Shown here in pieces: positions 1 through 10,828 of a DNA stretch of 64,000 nucleotides. Position 1 is the stretch's first letter. Every line of letters starts with the position of its first letter. Made by a program: the position numbers and the translations under genes. The notes below the pieces were generated by a model, which saw only the letters and a program-made list of their open reading frames with translations, searched no databases and was not told the DNA's origin. The stretch is from NCBI GenBank assembly GCA_009922615.1, contig RFVF01000010.1:1-64000 (forward strand). The letters run 5' to 3'. This stretch comes from Pseudomonadota bacterium (GTDB lineage: Bacteria; Verrucomicrobiota; Verrucomicrobiia; Limisphaerales; SXTU01).

Positions 1-384
<384 letters not shown>

Positions 385-504
385 AATTAGGTCGCTAATC
401 CGCAAGGGTTGGAATGGCTCAATATCTTATCGCACAATTCAATATTCAAAAAGTCAGCTCTTTAAGAACTCAGTTCTACCTTCAGTTCGGTTAGACTCCG
501 GCGT

Positions 505-580
505 GGGGCTGTAGCTCAGTTGGTAGAGCGGTAGCTTTGCAAGCTATAGGTCAGGAGTTCGACCCTCCTCAGCTCCACCA
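505..580 (+). tRNA. tRNA-Ala(TGC)
   Basis: A 76-nt cloverleaf in the 16S-23S spacer. The acceptor stem GGGGCTG pairs with CAGCTCC by Watson-Crick and G-U pairs, and the anticodon loop CTTGCAA region reads TGC. The CCA end is encoded in the DNA. The Ala gene comes before Ile here, the reverse of the usual Ile-Ala order in rrn spacers. Confidence 0.97.
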
Positions 581-586
581 TTACAT

Positions 587-663
587 GGGCCTGTAGCTCA
601 GTTGGTTAGAGCATGCGCTTGATAAGCGCAGGGTCACTGGTTCGAATCCAGTCAGGCCCACCA
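587..663 (+). tRNA. tRNA-Ile(GAT)
   Basis: A 77-nt tRNA only 6 nt after tRNA-Ala. Acceptor arms GGGCCTG and CAGGCCC pair perfectly. The anticodon stem and loop GCGCTTGATAAGCGC give anticodon GAT. The CCA is encoded. It is cotranscribed with the rRNA genes. Confidence 0.97.
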
Positions 664-768
664 CTTTTGCCGGCGTCTTCGGATGCCAGCGAACGTTCTT
701 TGAAAACTACACACAATAAGGGCATATACATTTCGCCGGAATTACTCACATTTTGAGTAATAATTTGT

Positions 769-3343
<2,575 letters not shown>

Positions 3344-3434
3344 GCTTTCTTTGAAAGCAGTTGAATGGTGAAGTTAATGTATGCTACTTGTGTGTAGTTT
3401 TCAGGGAACTCCTTGAGTTCTTTTAAATTTTTTT

Positions 3435-3548
3435 TGGTGGCCACAAAGCTGCGGCCCGACCCGATCCCATCCCGAACTCGGCCGTCAAACGCAGCATTGC
3501 CGATGGTAGTGGTTGTATAGCCTCCGCGAGAGTAGGTTGCCGCCAAAT
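3435..3548 (+). rRNA. rrf: 5S ribosomal RNA
   Basis: About 114 nt beginning TGGTGGCCACAAAGC and ending GGTTGCCGCCA, whose ends pair as helix I. The core CGATCCCATCCCGAACTCGG is typical of bacterial 5S. It lies 90 nt after 23S and is followed directly by a terminator. Confidence 0.95.
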
Positions 3549-3559
3549 CTTTCAAATCA

Positions 3560-3590
3560 AGAGCCGGACAAATGTCCGGCTCTTTTTTTG
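3560..3590 (+). terminator. rrn operon intrinsic terminator
   Basis: A perfect 9-bp stem GAGCCGGAC/GTCCGGCTC with a 4-nt loop, followed by seven T residues, 12 nt after the 5S gene. Confidence 0.95.
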
Positions 3591-3670
3591 TCCGTATACG
3601 TATCCAATTGCGGAAAACTGAAAATACGGCTTGCGGTGCAAGCCCGCTTTCCGTTAGAAGGTAGTGACTT

Positions 3671-4426
3671 ATGGCAGCTATTGGCCGTTTCCAAAAAGGT
3701 GACGAGACGTTTTTTGCAAAGGTTGTGGACGGCGAACTCTTTCGTCTGCACGGGGATGTTTTTGGCTCTCCCTCCTTCGACAAGAAACCCCTCTCGGTCA
3801 AGGGCATCAAAACCCTTACGCCGGTTCAGCCAACCAAGATCATCGCTGTGGGTCTGAACTACGCTGACCACGCCCGCGAATCCGGAAAACCGCTGCCCAA
3901 GGAGCCGCTCTTCTGGCTCAAGGCACCCACTTCCCTCATACCCGACGGTGCGAAGATCGAGGTTCCGTTCCCGACCCACCGGACGGATTACGAGGCCGAA
4001 CTGGCCATCATCATCGGCCGCAAGGTGCGGAATGTCACGCCTGCGGCCGCGGCCCGCTATATATTCGGTTATACGGCCGCACAGGACGTCAGCGACCGCA
4101 CCATTCAGAACGCCGAGAGCCAATGGGCACGCGCCAAATCCTTTGACACCTTCACACCGCTCGGACCTTACGTGGAGACGAAAATCGACCCGCATGACTT
4201 AACCATTCAGCTCTTCCAGAACGGCCAGCTTCGGCAAAACTCGAACACCAGTCAGATGATCTTCAACTGCTTCTCGCTGGTCAGCTTCATCTCCACGAAC
4301 ATGACCCTCCTGCCGGGCGATGTTATCGTCACTGGCACTCCCAGCGGGGTCGGCCCCATCGAGTCTGGCGACCGCTTGGAAGTCCGCATCCAGGGACTCG
4401 CGCCGTTGGTCAACACCGTCAAGTAA
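3671..4426 (+). CDS. fumarylacetoacetate hydrolase (FAH) family protein
   Basis: 251 aa. The FAH fold is recognisable from GLNYADHARE (res 61-70), the metal-binding acidic pair in DYEAEL (E108, E110), the third ligand region AAQDVSD (about 137-143), and the C-terminal TGTPSGVG turn that lines the active site. Family members hydrolyse or decarboxylate acylpyruvates and related 2-oxo acids in degradation of aromatic compounds, or act as oxaloacetate decarboxylases; the substrate cannot be read from sequence. It begins about 80 nt after the rRNA terminator and is a single-gene unit, separated from proS by a hairpin. The ATG at 3671 is the first start of the frame, and the length is typical for the compact bacterial members. 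Confidence 0.88.
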   Translation: MAAIGRFQKGDETFFAKVVDGELFRLHGDVFGSPSFDKKPLSVKGIKTLTPVQPTKIIAVGLNYADHARESGKPLPKEPLFWLKAPTSLIPDGAKIEVPFPTHRTDYEAELAIIIGRKVRNVTPAAAARYIFGYTAAQDVSDRTIQNAESQWARAKSFDTFTPLGPYVETKIDPHDLTIQLFQNGQLRQNSNTSQMIFNCFSLVSFISTNMTLLPGDVIVTGTPSGVGPIESGDRLEVRIQGLAPLVNTVK

Positions 4427-4444
4427 GCCTTCCGGTTTTCTTCT

Positions 4445-4480
4445 GGCCGTCGGGAAATGTTTTCTCGACGGCCTTCTTGC
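4445..4480 (+). terminator. terminator-like hairpin between FAH gene and proS
   Basis: GGCCGTCG (4445-4452) pairs perfectly with CGACGGCC (4466-4473), and the stem can extend inwards through GAAA/TTTC to leave a 3-nt loop. It is followed by TTCTTG, a weak T tract. It probably ends or attenuates transcription from the FAH gene. Confidence 0.6.
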
Positions 4481-4511
4481 TAAGAGATTTCAACTTAACC
4501 GCACTGCTGTC

Positions 4512-6230
4512 ATGCGTTGGTCCCAATATTTCATTCCCACTCTCAAGGAAACCCCCGCCGAAGCGGAGATTCTTTCGCACAAACTCCTTCTGCGCGCAGG
4601 CTTGGTGCGCAAATTGACCGGCGGTCTCTACACCTTCCTGCCCATCGGACTGCGTGTGCTGCGCAAAATCGAGAACATCATCCGTGAGGAAATGAACCGT
4701 GCCGGCGCGGTGGAAGTCCTCATGCCTGCGCTGCAGCCGCCCGAAATTTGGCAGCAATCCGGTCGCTATGAGACTGCACGGGACGTGCTCTACAAAGTCA
4801 AGGACCGCGCCAACAAGGAATGGGTGCTCGGCCCTACCCACGAGGAAGTTATCACCACGCTCGTCGCTGGTGAAATCTCCAGTTATCGCCAGATGCCCAA
4901 GAACTACTATCAGATCCAAGTCAAATTTCGCGACGAGATCCGCCCGCGCTTCGGTCTGATGCGCGCCAAGGAATTCATCATGAAAGATGCCTATTCCTTC
5001 GATGCCAGCGACGAGGGCGCGATGGTGGCCTATCGCAAGATGTATGACGCCTACACCCGCATCTTCAACCGTTGCGGCCTGCGCAATTTTCCTGTCGAAG
5101 CCGACACCGGCGTCATCGGTGGCAATCACTCCCACGAATTCATGGTCCCGGCCGAGACCGGCGAAAACGATGTGGTTTATTGCGAAGCCTGCGGATACGC
5201 CGCGAACATCGAGAAAGCCACCAGCGGCCTGCCGAAGACTGCCGCTCGCGAGCTGGGTGCCGCCGTGGAGAAATTCGCAACGCCCGGGGTTGTTACCATC
5301 GAGGCCCTTGGCAAGGCTCCCTACAGCGTCCCGGCAAACCGCCAGATCAAGACCCTCGTTTATATCGCTGACAGCCACCCGCTCATCATTCTCGTTCGTG
5401 GCGACGACCAGTTGAATGAGACCAAGCTACTCGCCAAAACCGGAGCGGTCGCCGTGCGTCCGGCTAATGCGGAAGAAATCGTTCCGTTGCTGGGCGCGAA
5501 GCCCGGTTCGCTCGGAGCCGTTGTCAACGTCCCTGCCACCGTGAAAGTCATCGCTGACGAACGCCTCCGTGGCGCAAACGACATGACCACCGGGGCCAAC
5601 GAAGACGGCTTCCACCTCCGCAATGTCTCGATGGAGCGCGACGTCAAGGTTTCGGACTGGTTTGATCTCCGCACTGTGACCAAGGGCGAACCCTGCGCCA
5701 AATGCGGCCAGAGCCTGAAAATCCAGCGCGCCATCGAGGTTGGCCACGTCTTCAAACTCGGCACCAAATACAGTGAGAAGCTCAACGCCAACTTCCTCGA
5801 CGCCGAGGGCAAGTCCAAGCCCTGCGTCATGGGCTGCTACGGCATCGGCGTCACGCGCACGCTCCAGGCCGTCATCGAGCAGTGCAACGACAAGGACGGC
5901 ATCGTCTGGCCGGTAGCGGTCGCGCCCTTTGCCGTCTGCATCACCCCGTTGGTGGTGGCGAAAGATTCGCCAGTCATGCAGCTCGCCGAAAAAATTTATA
6001 CGGACCTCACCGCCGCCGGCATCGAAGTCATCTTGGACGACCGCGACGACCGTCCGGGTGTGAAGTTCAAGGATGCCGACCTCGTGGGCTTTCCGCTACG
6101 CTTGGGCATCGGGGAAAAATCCATGGCCAAGGGCGAAGTGGAGTTCAAACCACGCGGCGGCGAACTCACGGCCATCAAGGCCGACGAAGTGCTCGTCAAG
6201 GTCCGAGAGTTTCTTGCCTCGCGTGTTTGA
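4512..6230 (+). CDS. proS: prolyl-tRNA synthetase, bacterial type
   Basis: 572 aa, matching the usual ~570 aa of bacterial-type ProRS. Class II signatures are present: motif 1 region GGLYTFLPIGLRVL, motif 2 FRDEIRPRFGLMRAKEF, motif 3 GCYGIGVTR. Between motifs 2 and 3 lies the inserted editing domain (INS, YbaK-like; about res 230-380) that hydrolyses misacylated Ala-tRNA(Pro), and the C-terminal anticodon-binding domain follows. The ATG at 4512 (MRWSQYFIPTLKE) is chosen because homology starts there; the open frame continues upstream into the FAH gene without coding signature. It charges tRNA-Pro in the cytoplasm. Confidence 0.97.
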   Translation: MRWSQYFIPTLKETPAEAEILSHKLLLRAGLVRKLTGGLYTFLPIGLRVLRKIENIIREEMNRAGAVEVLMPALQPPEIWQQSGRYETARDVLYKVKDRANKEWVLGPTHEEVITTLVAGEISSYRQMPKNYYQIQVKFRDEIRPRFGLMRAKEFIMKDAYSFDASDEGAMVAYRKMYDAYTRIFNRCGLRNFPVEADTGVIGGNHSHEFMVPAETGENDVVYCEACGYAANIEKATSGLPKTAARELGAAVEKFATPGVVTIEALGKAPYSVPANRQIKTLVYIADSHPLIILVRGDDQLNETKLLAKTGAVAVRPANAEEIVPLLGAKPGSLGAVVNVPATVKVIADERLRGANDMTTGANEDGFHLRNVSMERDVKVSDWFDLRTVTKGEPCAKCGQSLKIQRAIEVGHVFKLGTKYSEKLNANFLDAEGKSKPCVMGCYGIGVTRTLQAVIEQCNDKDGIVWPVAVAPFAVCITPLVVAKDSPVMQLAEKIYTDLTAAGIEVILDDRDDRPGVKFKDADLVGFPLRLGIGEKSMAKGEVEFKPRGGELTAIKADEVLVKVREFLASRV

Positions 6231-6277
6231 GGTGGGTTTGCAGTTCAATGGGGCGCACTGACGTCGGTTGCGCAGCA

Positions 6278-7396
6278 TCAAGCCGCGCTCGCAGGCATGC
6301 GCGCCTCCACCAGTCGCCCCGCATCATCCTGCTGCACGATGCAGAAATCAGCGGGCTCACCAGGGGCGATCGTATTTCGCAATCCCATCAGTTCCGCCGG
6401 ACGCAGGGAGAAGTGCGGCCAAACTTCCTGCCACTTCTTCCCGAGCATTTCCGCCGCACCTTTGATGCCGTCAACGGGGCGCAGCGCCGAGCCAGCAAAG
6501 TTTGGTTTGCCCGGCTGCCGCACGATTTGATCTGTGCCGACTTCCAGCTCAATGCTCCCAATTGTGTAGCGTCCCGGTGGCGCACCAGCCGCAGACATGG
6601 CGTCCGTGGTGTAATAAATCCGCTCCGCTGGCAGCGCGCGGTGCATGTGCCGAAAGAGTAGGGGAGAGACATGGTGCGTGTCGGGTATCAAGCTCGGCAT
6701 GATTCCCGGTGTATCGAAGACCCGCCACAGAATGTTGTCGTGCCGGTCGAGCTGTTGTGGAATGCCATTGCCCAGATGCGTGAAACCACGCGCGCCCGCC
6801 GCGACCGCCGCGCGGATGGTGTCAGCGGACGCATTCGTGTGCCCCAAGCTCACGACAATCCCGAGCGAGGTGGCAAGCCGGATGATTTCCAGCGAGCCTA
6901 CCCGTTCTGGCGCGAGCGTGAGCAGGACCGGATCACGCCCCGTCACCGCCCTCAGTTCGTGCAGGTCCGCCGCCGTCGCGTCGCGCATCACGGCGGGATT
7001 GTGCGCCCCTTTGAAGCCGACTTCCGGCGAGAGAAACGGCCCTTCAATATGCCAGCCGGCCATCGCGGCGCGTAGCTCGGGATGCGCGTCGCGCAACGCC
7101 CGCGTGACACGCACCCGGGCCATCAGCTTCTGCCAATCGTCCGTGATGAGCGTGAAAAAGAAACGTCCGCAGCCATCCCGCCTCAACTGGCGCGCCGCCG
7201 AAAGCAAGTGTGCCTCCGTGAGCTGATCGTTGCGTTGGAAATCCACACCGCCGTAGCCGTTCAGCAACGTCGGAGCCAGCCAGTTGCAGCTCTCCGTGTC
7301 GTCGTCATATACGTCCGTGATAACGCCGCCCGCCCAAGTCACGCGCAGCGGCCGGCCCGTGGCAAAGTCGCGGCCACAAATTTCACCCGAATGCAT
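6278..7396 (-). CDS. NagA-like N-acetylglucosamine-6-phosphate deacetylase
   Basis: 372 aa amidohydrolase. NagA-type motifs in order: a P-T-L-N-G-Y-G-G-V-D start of the barrel (replacing the usual HxH with N-G-Y-G-G-V-D), AGWHIEGPFLSP with the metal-ligand Glu, SLGHTNA with a metal His, THLGNGIPQ (usually HLFNAM) and TDAMSAAG with the catalytic Asp. It would deacetylate GlcNAc-6-P or a related amino sugar phosphate, feeding aminosugar recycling. The altered HLFNAM box and the absence of nagB or a PTS gene nearby leave the exact substrate open. It is convergent with proS, 47 nt apart. Confidence 0.85.
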   Translation of the reverse strand: MHSGEICGRDFATGRPLRVTWAGGVITDVYDDDTESCNWLAPTLLNGYGGVDFQRNDQLTEAHLLSAARQLRRDGCGRFFFTLITDDWQKLMARVRVTRALRDAHPELRAAMAGWHIEGPFLSPEVGFKGAHNPAVMRDATAADLHELRAVTGRDPVLLTLAPERVGSLEIIRLATSLGIVVSLGHTNASADTIRAAVAAGARGFTHLGNGIPQQLDRHDNILWRVFDTPGIMPSLIPDTHHVSPLLFRHMHRALPAERIYYTTDAMSAAGAPPGRYTIGSIELEVGTDQIVRQPGKPNFAGSALRPVDGIKGAAEMLGKKWQEVWPHFSLRPAELMGLRNTIAPGEPADFCIVQQDDAGRLVEARMPASAA

Positions 7397-7551
7397 GGCG
7401 GATTCCTAAGGCCGGAGCTGATTCAGGACGAGCAAAATCCACGATGAGTATTGTCCGGCTTTGCTTTACCAAACCGGGAAAATCAGCGCTATGCTCGATC
7501 CTAAAAGTGCAGGAAGAAAGTCAGACTGCCCAACGGAGTTGTGAACAAAGC

Positions 7552-7581
7552 TTGCGTGGCTGCACACAGCTTTCCTACATT
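7552..7581 (+). promoter_or_regulatory. candidate promoter of tRNA-Cys
   Basis: TTGCGT (7552-7557) and TACATT (7576-7581) are separated by 18 bp and end 15 nt before the mature tRNA start. They were chosen by position and consensus only. Confidence 0.4.
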
Positions 7582-7596
7582 CGGCGCGCCTTGAGT

Positions 7597-7671
7597 GGCG
7601 GAGTAGCCAAGTGGTAAGGCAGGGCTCTGCAAAAGCCCCATTCGTCGGTTCGATTCCGACCTCCGCCTCCA
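7597..7671 (+). tRNA. tRNA-Cys(GCA), integration target
   Basis: A 75-nt cloverleaf. The acceptor arms GGCGGAG/CTCCGCC pair perfectly, the anticodon loop CTGCAAA gives GCA, the T arm is TCGGTTCGATTCCGA, and CCA is encoded. Its last 23 nt recur with one mismatch at 22145-22167, and a tyrosine recombinase gene starts 125 nt downstream, so the 3' end is the attachment site of an integrative element. Confidence 0.97.
7649..7671 (+). repeat. attL: 3' end of tRNA-Cys
   Basis: The 23-bp segment starting TTCGATTCCGAC and ending TCCGCCTCCA is repeated in the same orientation at 22145-22167 with a single C/T difference (position 7661). Tyrosine recombinases commonly use tRNA 3' ends as attB and restore the gene on integration. 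The recombinase gene lies just inside. Confidence 0.8.
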
Positions 7672-7795
7672 GTCAGTAAACGGGTTTCGGTCCTTGCGAC
7701 TGGCCGCTACTGGTTCAGAACTCACTCACCACTGGGCCACTACGGGTTAACGCGAGGGGAGCTCGTTGCGCCACGATTCATGACCAGCAACGATC

Positions 7796-8804
7796 ATGAA
7801 TCATCAGTTCATCCTCTTCCGGCGTGCCGGGGTCTTCTATTGCGAAGACACGCGCTCCGGCAAACAGACCAGCCTGCGCACCAAGGACCGCGCGGAGGCG
7901 CAGACGCTCTTGCACGCCAAGAACGAAGCCACCCGCCAGCCCCAGCTTAACCGCCAGATTGCCCGGGCCTACTGGATGGGAACCGACCCCTTGGCCACCG
8001 CGCGCACGTGGCAACACGTGCTGGACGAAATGATCCGGCTCAAGACCGGGGCCAACCGCGCCCGCTGGCAGGTGGCCGCCAACTCGAAGGCCTTCGACCC
8101 GCTGCGCCGGTTGCTCCTGATCGAAACGCAGGCCGAGCACCTCCTGCACGTGCTGGCGGGGTGCAAAGTCTCGACCAACGTTTACCTGCGCCGCCTGCAC
8201 AACTTCGCCTTGGACATGAACTGGCTGCCGTGCTCGATCATCCCGCGCCGCCAGTGGCCCCCCCGTGCAGTTCAAGGAGAAGCGCGCCATCACCAGCGAA
8301 GAGCATCAGCGCATCCTCGCGGCGGAGCGCAACCCCGAGCGGCGCGCGTTCTATGAGTTGTGCTGGCACCTTGGCGGGAGCCAGGGTGACTTGGCGCAGC
8401 TCCGCGCCGAGGACATTGACTGGAACAACCAGACCGTGAGCTTCTTCCGGCACAAGACCGGCACCGTGACCTTGCAGCATCTGGGGCCGGAAGCCATGCG
8501 CCTGCTGGCCGATATGCCCGGTGAGGGAATGCTCTTCCCCTATCTGGCCAGTCTGCGCGCCAATGACCGCGCCACGGAGTTTCACCAACGGTGCCAGCAG
8601 TTGGGCATCACGGGAGTTTCCCTGCACAGCTACCGCTACGCGTGGGCGGAACGGGCGAAATCAGCCGGCTACCCCGAACGCTTCGCGCAGGAGGCGCTGG
8701 GCCACAACAGCAAGGCGGTGCACCGTGCCTATGCGCGCCGGGCCTTGGTGAAGCTACCCTCGCTGGAGGAATACGAGGCCCGCGCGGCCGCTGCCCAAAC
8801 TTAG
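7796..8804 (+). pseudogene. tyrosine recombinase (integrase) with a frameshift in a C7 run
   Basis: Two overlapping frames together give one ~335-aa integrase. The first (7796 to about 8262) ends in RRQWPP; the second (8265-8804) resumes with VQFKEKRAITSEEH. One C too many in the run of seven C at about 8257-8263 causes the shift; with six C the frame reads RQWPPVQFKEKR, collinear with the intact paralogue at 22341-23426. The second part carries the catalytic HSYR, LGHNSKAVH and AYAR tyrosine boxes. The usual GLR box arginine is absent (HLGGSQGDLAQL). It lies 125 nt from tRNA-Cys, facing inwards. It may be a true pseudogene, a sequencing error in a homopolymer, or slippage-dependent expression. 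Confidence 0.88.
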
Positions 8805-9112
8805 GCCGCCAGCCGGGCCGGCTCGTGCCGTTGCTCCGTCCGCTTGCGCTGGTTCTGTTCCTGCCAGTAGCGGGTGATGGCCGCCGTGGCCCGGTGCAGC
8901 CACTTCTCGTCCCGTGACAGTTCCAAGACTTCCCGAGTCGCGAAGAACTTGATGCCGTTCTGCGGCGGATTACCCAGCGGCTTGAGCAAGTTCGCGGATA
9001 CCAGAATCGGCACGTCGTGCAACTGGCAGTTGACGACCCAGCCGACCTGTTCCGCCGTCAACCGGGCGGGCAGTTGGCGCAGCGTCAGAAAGCGGTATTG
9101 CTCGTCGCGCAT
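8801..9112 (-). CDS. small element-encoded protein, HTH-like, function unknown
   Basis: 103 aa. Around res 10-75 the sequence reads like a helix-turn-helix specificity domain (LTAEQVGWVVNC...VPILVSANLLKPLG...KFFATREVLEL), followed by a basic helical tail (YWQEQNQRKRTEQR). That pattern resembles excisionase or MerR-like DNA-binding modules, but I cannot assign a family. It sits 1 nt behind the rep gene in the same leftward operon and converges on the integrase with a 4-nt overlap of the stops. A role as excisionase or Rep accessory factor is an inference from position. Confidence 0.65.
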   Translation of the reverse strand: MRDEQYRFLTLRQLPARLTAEQVGWVVNCQLHDVPILVSANLLKPLGNPPQNGIKFFATREVLELSRDEKWLHRATAAITRYWQEQNQRKRTEQRHEPARLAA

Positions 9113-9113
9113 G

Positions 9114-9569
9114 TTACTCCAGCCTGAAGTTCGCGTTCTGCGGATGCCGTTGATCCAGCAGCTTCACATTCCACCAGGCCCCCTCCTTGGTCACATACTT
9201 GGCGCAGTAGTCCGCCACATCATCGCGGTTGTTGACCGGCTCGATGCGATTGCGCCCGTAGCGATGGAACCACTCCCGCCAGATGTCCCGGCGGCACCGG
9301 TTCTGGCAGTCGCACCACAGCGCATGCACGTGGAAGCCGTCCCGCCCCGGGTTCTGTTCCAACGCGTAGAAGTAGGACACGCCCCGCAACTCGGTCCGCA
9401 TGAACTTCTCGTAGCAGCGTTGCGCCGACCAAACCGACGCCTCCCACGCAAAGGTCAGATGCGAGATCACCTGCCACGGGGCCAAGCCATGCACCCAGTC
9501 GCCCATCTCGACATTCAGCTGGGCAGCCTTCAATCGCTGCTCCGGCTCCATATTCCTTGCGCCATTCAT
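9114..9569 (-). CDS. small HUH-endonuclease replication initiator (Rep)
   Basis: 151 aa. The HUH metal-binding motif is GFHVHALW (His-Val-His, about res 92-94), preceded by motif-1-like VISHLTFAW, and the tyrosine motif is DYCAKYVTK (about 119-127). The motif order and spacing fit rolling-circle initiators of small plasmids, ssDNA phages and mobilisable elements, which nick at the double-strand origin and form a 5'-phosphotyrosine. At 151 aa it is little more than the nuclease domain; there is no helicase part. Downstream lies the 103-aa HTH-like gene, and upstream (9607-9660) a large hairpin that could be the nick site. Start chosen at the first ATG, 9569. Confidence 0.78.
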   Translation of the reverse strand: MNGARNMEPEQRLKAAQLNVEMGDWVHGLAPWQVISHLTFAWEASVWSAQRCYEKFMRTELRGVSYFYALEQNPGRDGFHVHALWCDCQNRCRRDIWREWFHRYGRNRIEPVNNRDDVADYCAKYVTKEGAWWNVKLLDQRHPQNANFRLE

Positions 9570-9606
9570 CGTTGCCTCATCGTTTCAAGACACACCTCTC
9601 GGACAA

Positions 9607-9660
9607 GGATGGTTGGACCGGCAGCGCGCGCTGCGCGCGCCGCCGCCGGTCCAACCGTCC
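9607..9660. repeat. large inverted repeat upstream of rep, candidate nick/origin hairpin
   Basis: GGATGGTTGGACCGG (9607-9621) pairs with CCGGTCCAACCGTCC (9646-9660) over 15 bp with one G-T mismatch. The loop holds a 14-bp palindrome GCAGCGCGCGCTGC (9621-9634). The structure lies 38 nt upstream of the rep start. There is no T tract on either side, so a simple terminator is less likely than a Rep-recognised cruciform. Confidence 0.6.
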
Positions 9661-9685
9661 ACGGGGCCGTCCTGGGTGGCCACGT

Positions 9686-10024
9686 TCATGCCAAGGCCTG
9701 CACGCTGGCCGCCCGGATGATGACGCCGTTCTTGGCGTCAAAATGGTTCGGCTCCATCAGGTCGAACTCGACCACCAGGCGCTGCCCCTCCGTGAAGGGG
9801 CAGGCAAAGTCCTTGGCGGCGTGATCGAGGCTCTGGACACTGCGTGGGCACCACGTCTGCACCGTGGGGGCCTTGCCGTCGGCGCACTGGACCTCGTAGA
9901 GGTTCACCACGCCGACGGTGCGTTTGGCTTTGTTTTGGATTTCCTTGTGGCGATGCGCCACGAACTTGACCAAGACCACCCGACGGCCGGCCAAGAACTG
10001 TTCCACTGCGGTTTGCTGGTTCAT
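9686..10024 (-). CDS. conserved-looking element protein, possible ssDNA-binding protein
   Basis: 112 aa, starting MNQQTAVEQFLAGRR at 10024 with a 4-nt ATGA overlap with the upstream XRE gene, so the two are translationally coupled. The predicted beta-rich core (VVLVKFVAHRHKE...VGVVNLYEVQCADG...QRLVVEFDLMEP) and small size, together with its place directly before rep, suggest an OB-fold ssDNA-binding protein, as in rolling-circle phages and elements. No diagnostic motif is visible, so this is a hypothesis only. Confidence 0.6.
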   Translation of the reverse strand: MNQQTAVEQFLAGRRVVLVKFVAHRHKEIQNKAKRTVGVVNLYEVQCADGKAPTVQTWCPRSVQSLDHAAKDFACPFTEGQRLVVEFDLMEPNHFDAKNGVIIRAASVQALA

Positions 10025-10344
10025 ACTTGCGCCTTGGGCTTCATGACGCGGCCGGGGACGCCACTCCCGCCGCCGTTGAGCTTCACAACGATCAGTCCCT
10101 GGTCTGCCACCGGCACGCTGGACGGGCGCGCGGAAAGGGTTTCGGGCCCGGCAACGAGGCGGAAGACTTCCTCGATGGGGCACCTAAAGTAGCCCGCGAT
10201 GCGGAACATCATCTCCCCGCTGGGTTGTAGCTGCCCGCCTTCCAGCCGCGTGACATACGACCGCGAGACGCCAATTTGGCGGGCCAAATGCGCCTTGGAC
10301 ACCTTCCGGTGTTCGCGATGTTGTTTGACGTGGTTGGCGAGCAT
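10021..10344 (-). CDS. XRE/Cro-CI family transcriptional regulator
   Basis: 107 aa. A standard XRE helix-turn-helix spans about res 5-60 (VSKAHLARQIGVSRSYVTRLEGGQLQPSGEMM as HTH and following helix). The C-terminal 40 residues are unassigned. ATG 10344 is preferred because the domain starts directly after it; the open frame runs further upstream into the divergent promoter region. It is the first gene of the leftward replication operon and is divergent from a second XRE gene across 112 bp, an arrangement like a phage repressor/Cro switch. Confidence 0.85.
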   Translation of the reverse strand: MLANHVKQHREHRKVSKAHLARQIGVSRSYVTRLEGGQLQPSGEMMFRIAGYFRCPIEEVFRLVAGPETLSARPSSVPVADQGLIVVKLNGGGSGVPGRVMKPKAQV

Positions 10345-10456
10345 GGCCGATTTCCTGCGCTCACCGTGCGCCACTGTCGCCTCTAAGGCAACGCCATTCT
10401 GCTCGATTCTGTATTTTGTGTTGCCTGCGAGTAAACGACGGTTTATTATCATCCCG
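10345..10456. promoter_or_regulatory. divergent control region between two XRE regulators
   Basis: This is the 112-bp gap between the two XRE genes and must hold back-to-back promoters and operators for the replication operon and for the XRE-immA operon. I see a local AT-rich patch (TGTATTTTGTGTT, and GGTTTATTATCATC just before the 10457 start), but no repeat clear enough to call an operator. Confidence 0.5.
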
Positions 10457-10828
10457 ATGATAGAACAACAACCAACCTCGGCCCCGGACCGCTTTTTACG
10501 CTTGCTGCGCCGGGCGGTGCACAGTCGGGGCGTGTCCTTGCGCGAAGTGGCCCGCCAAGCCGGGGTTTCCGCCGCCTATCTCTCCCGTCTGCTCAATGGT
10601 GAGCGGGGAGTCCCCGCCGACGAGACCATTGCCAAGTTGGAAGAGGTGCTCGACATCCAGCCCCGGGGCATCCTGTTCGATGCCGCTGGCCGGCATGACT
10701 CGGTGGTGGCGCAGGTCACCAACAAGGACCCTGATCGCGTGTTGATGCGCTCACTGGCCCCCCTCTCCGCTTCGGAATACGAGCGGGTGGTTCAGTATGC
10801 CCGACGCCTCGCCAAGAAATACGAATGA
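10457..10828 (+). CDS. XRE family transcriptional regulator (repressor paired with ImmA)
   Basis: 123 aa. The HTH at about res 20-75 reads VSLREVARQAGVSAAYLSRLLNGERGVP followed by ETIAKLEEVL, a CI-like DNA-binding domain; the C-terminal half is short and lacks a LexA-type peptidase. It overlaps the ImmA/IrrE metallopeptidase gene by 4 nt (ATGA). In ICEBs1-type systems the peptidase cleaves such a repressor after an SOS or quorum signal, releasing excision and replication genes. The same logic is likely here, by inference from gene order. Confidence 0.87.
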   Translation: MIEQQPTSAPDRFLRLLRRAVHSRGVSLREVARQAGVSAAYLSRLLNGERGVPADETIAKLEEVLDIQPRGILFDAAGRHDSVVAQVTNKDPDRVLMRSLAPLSASEYERVVQYARRLAKKYE

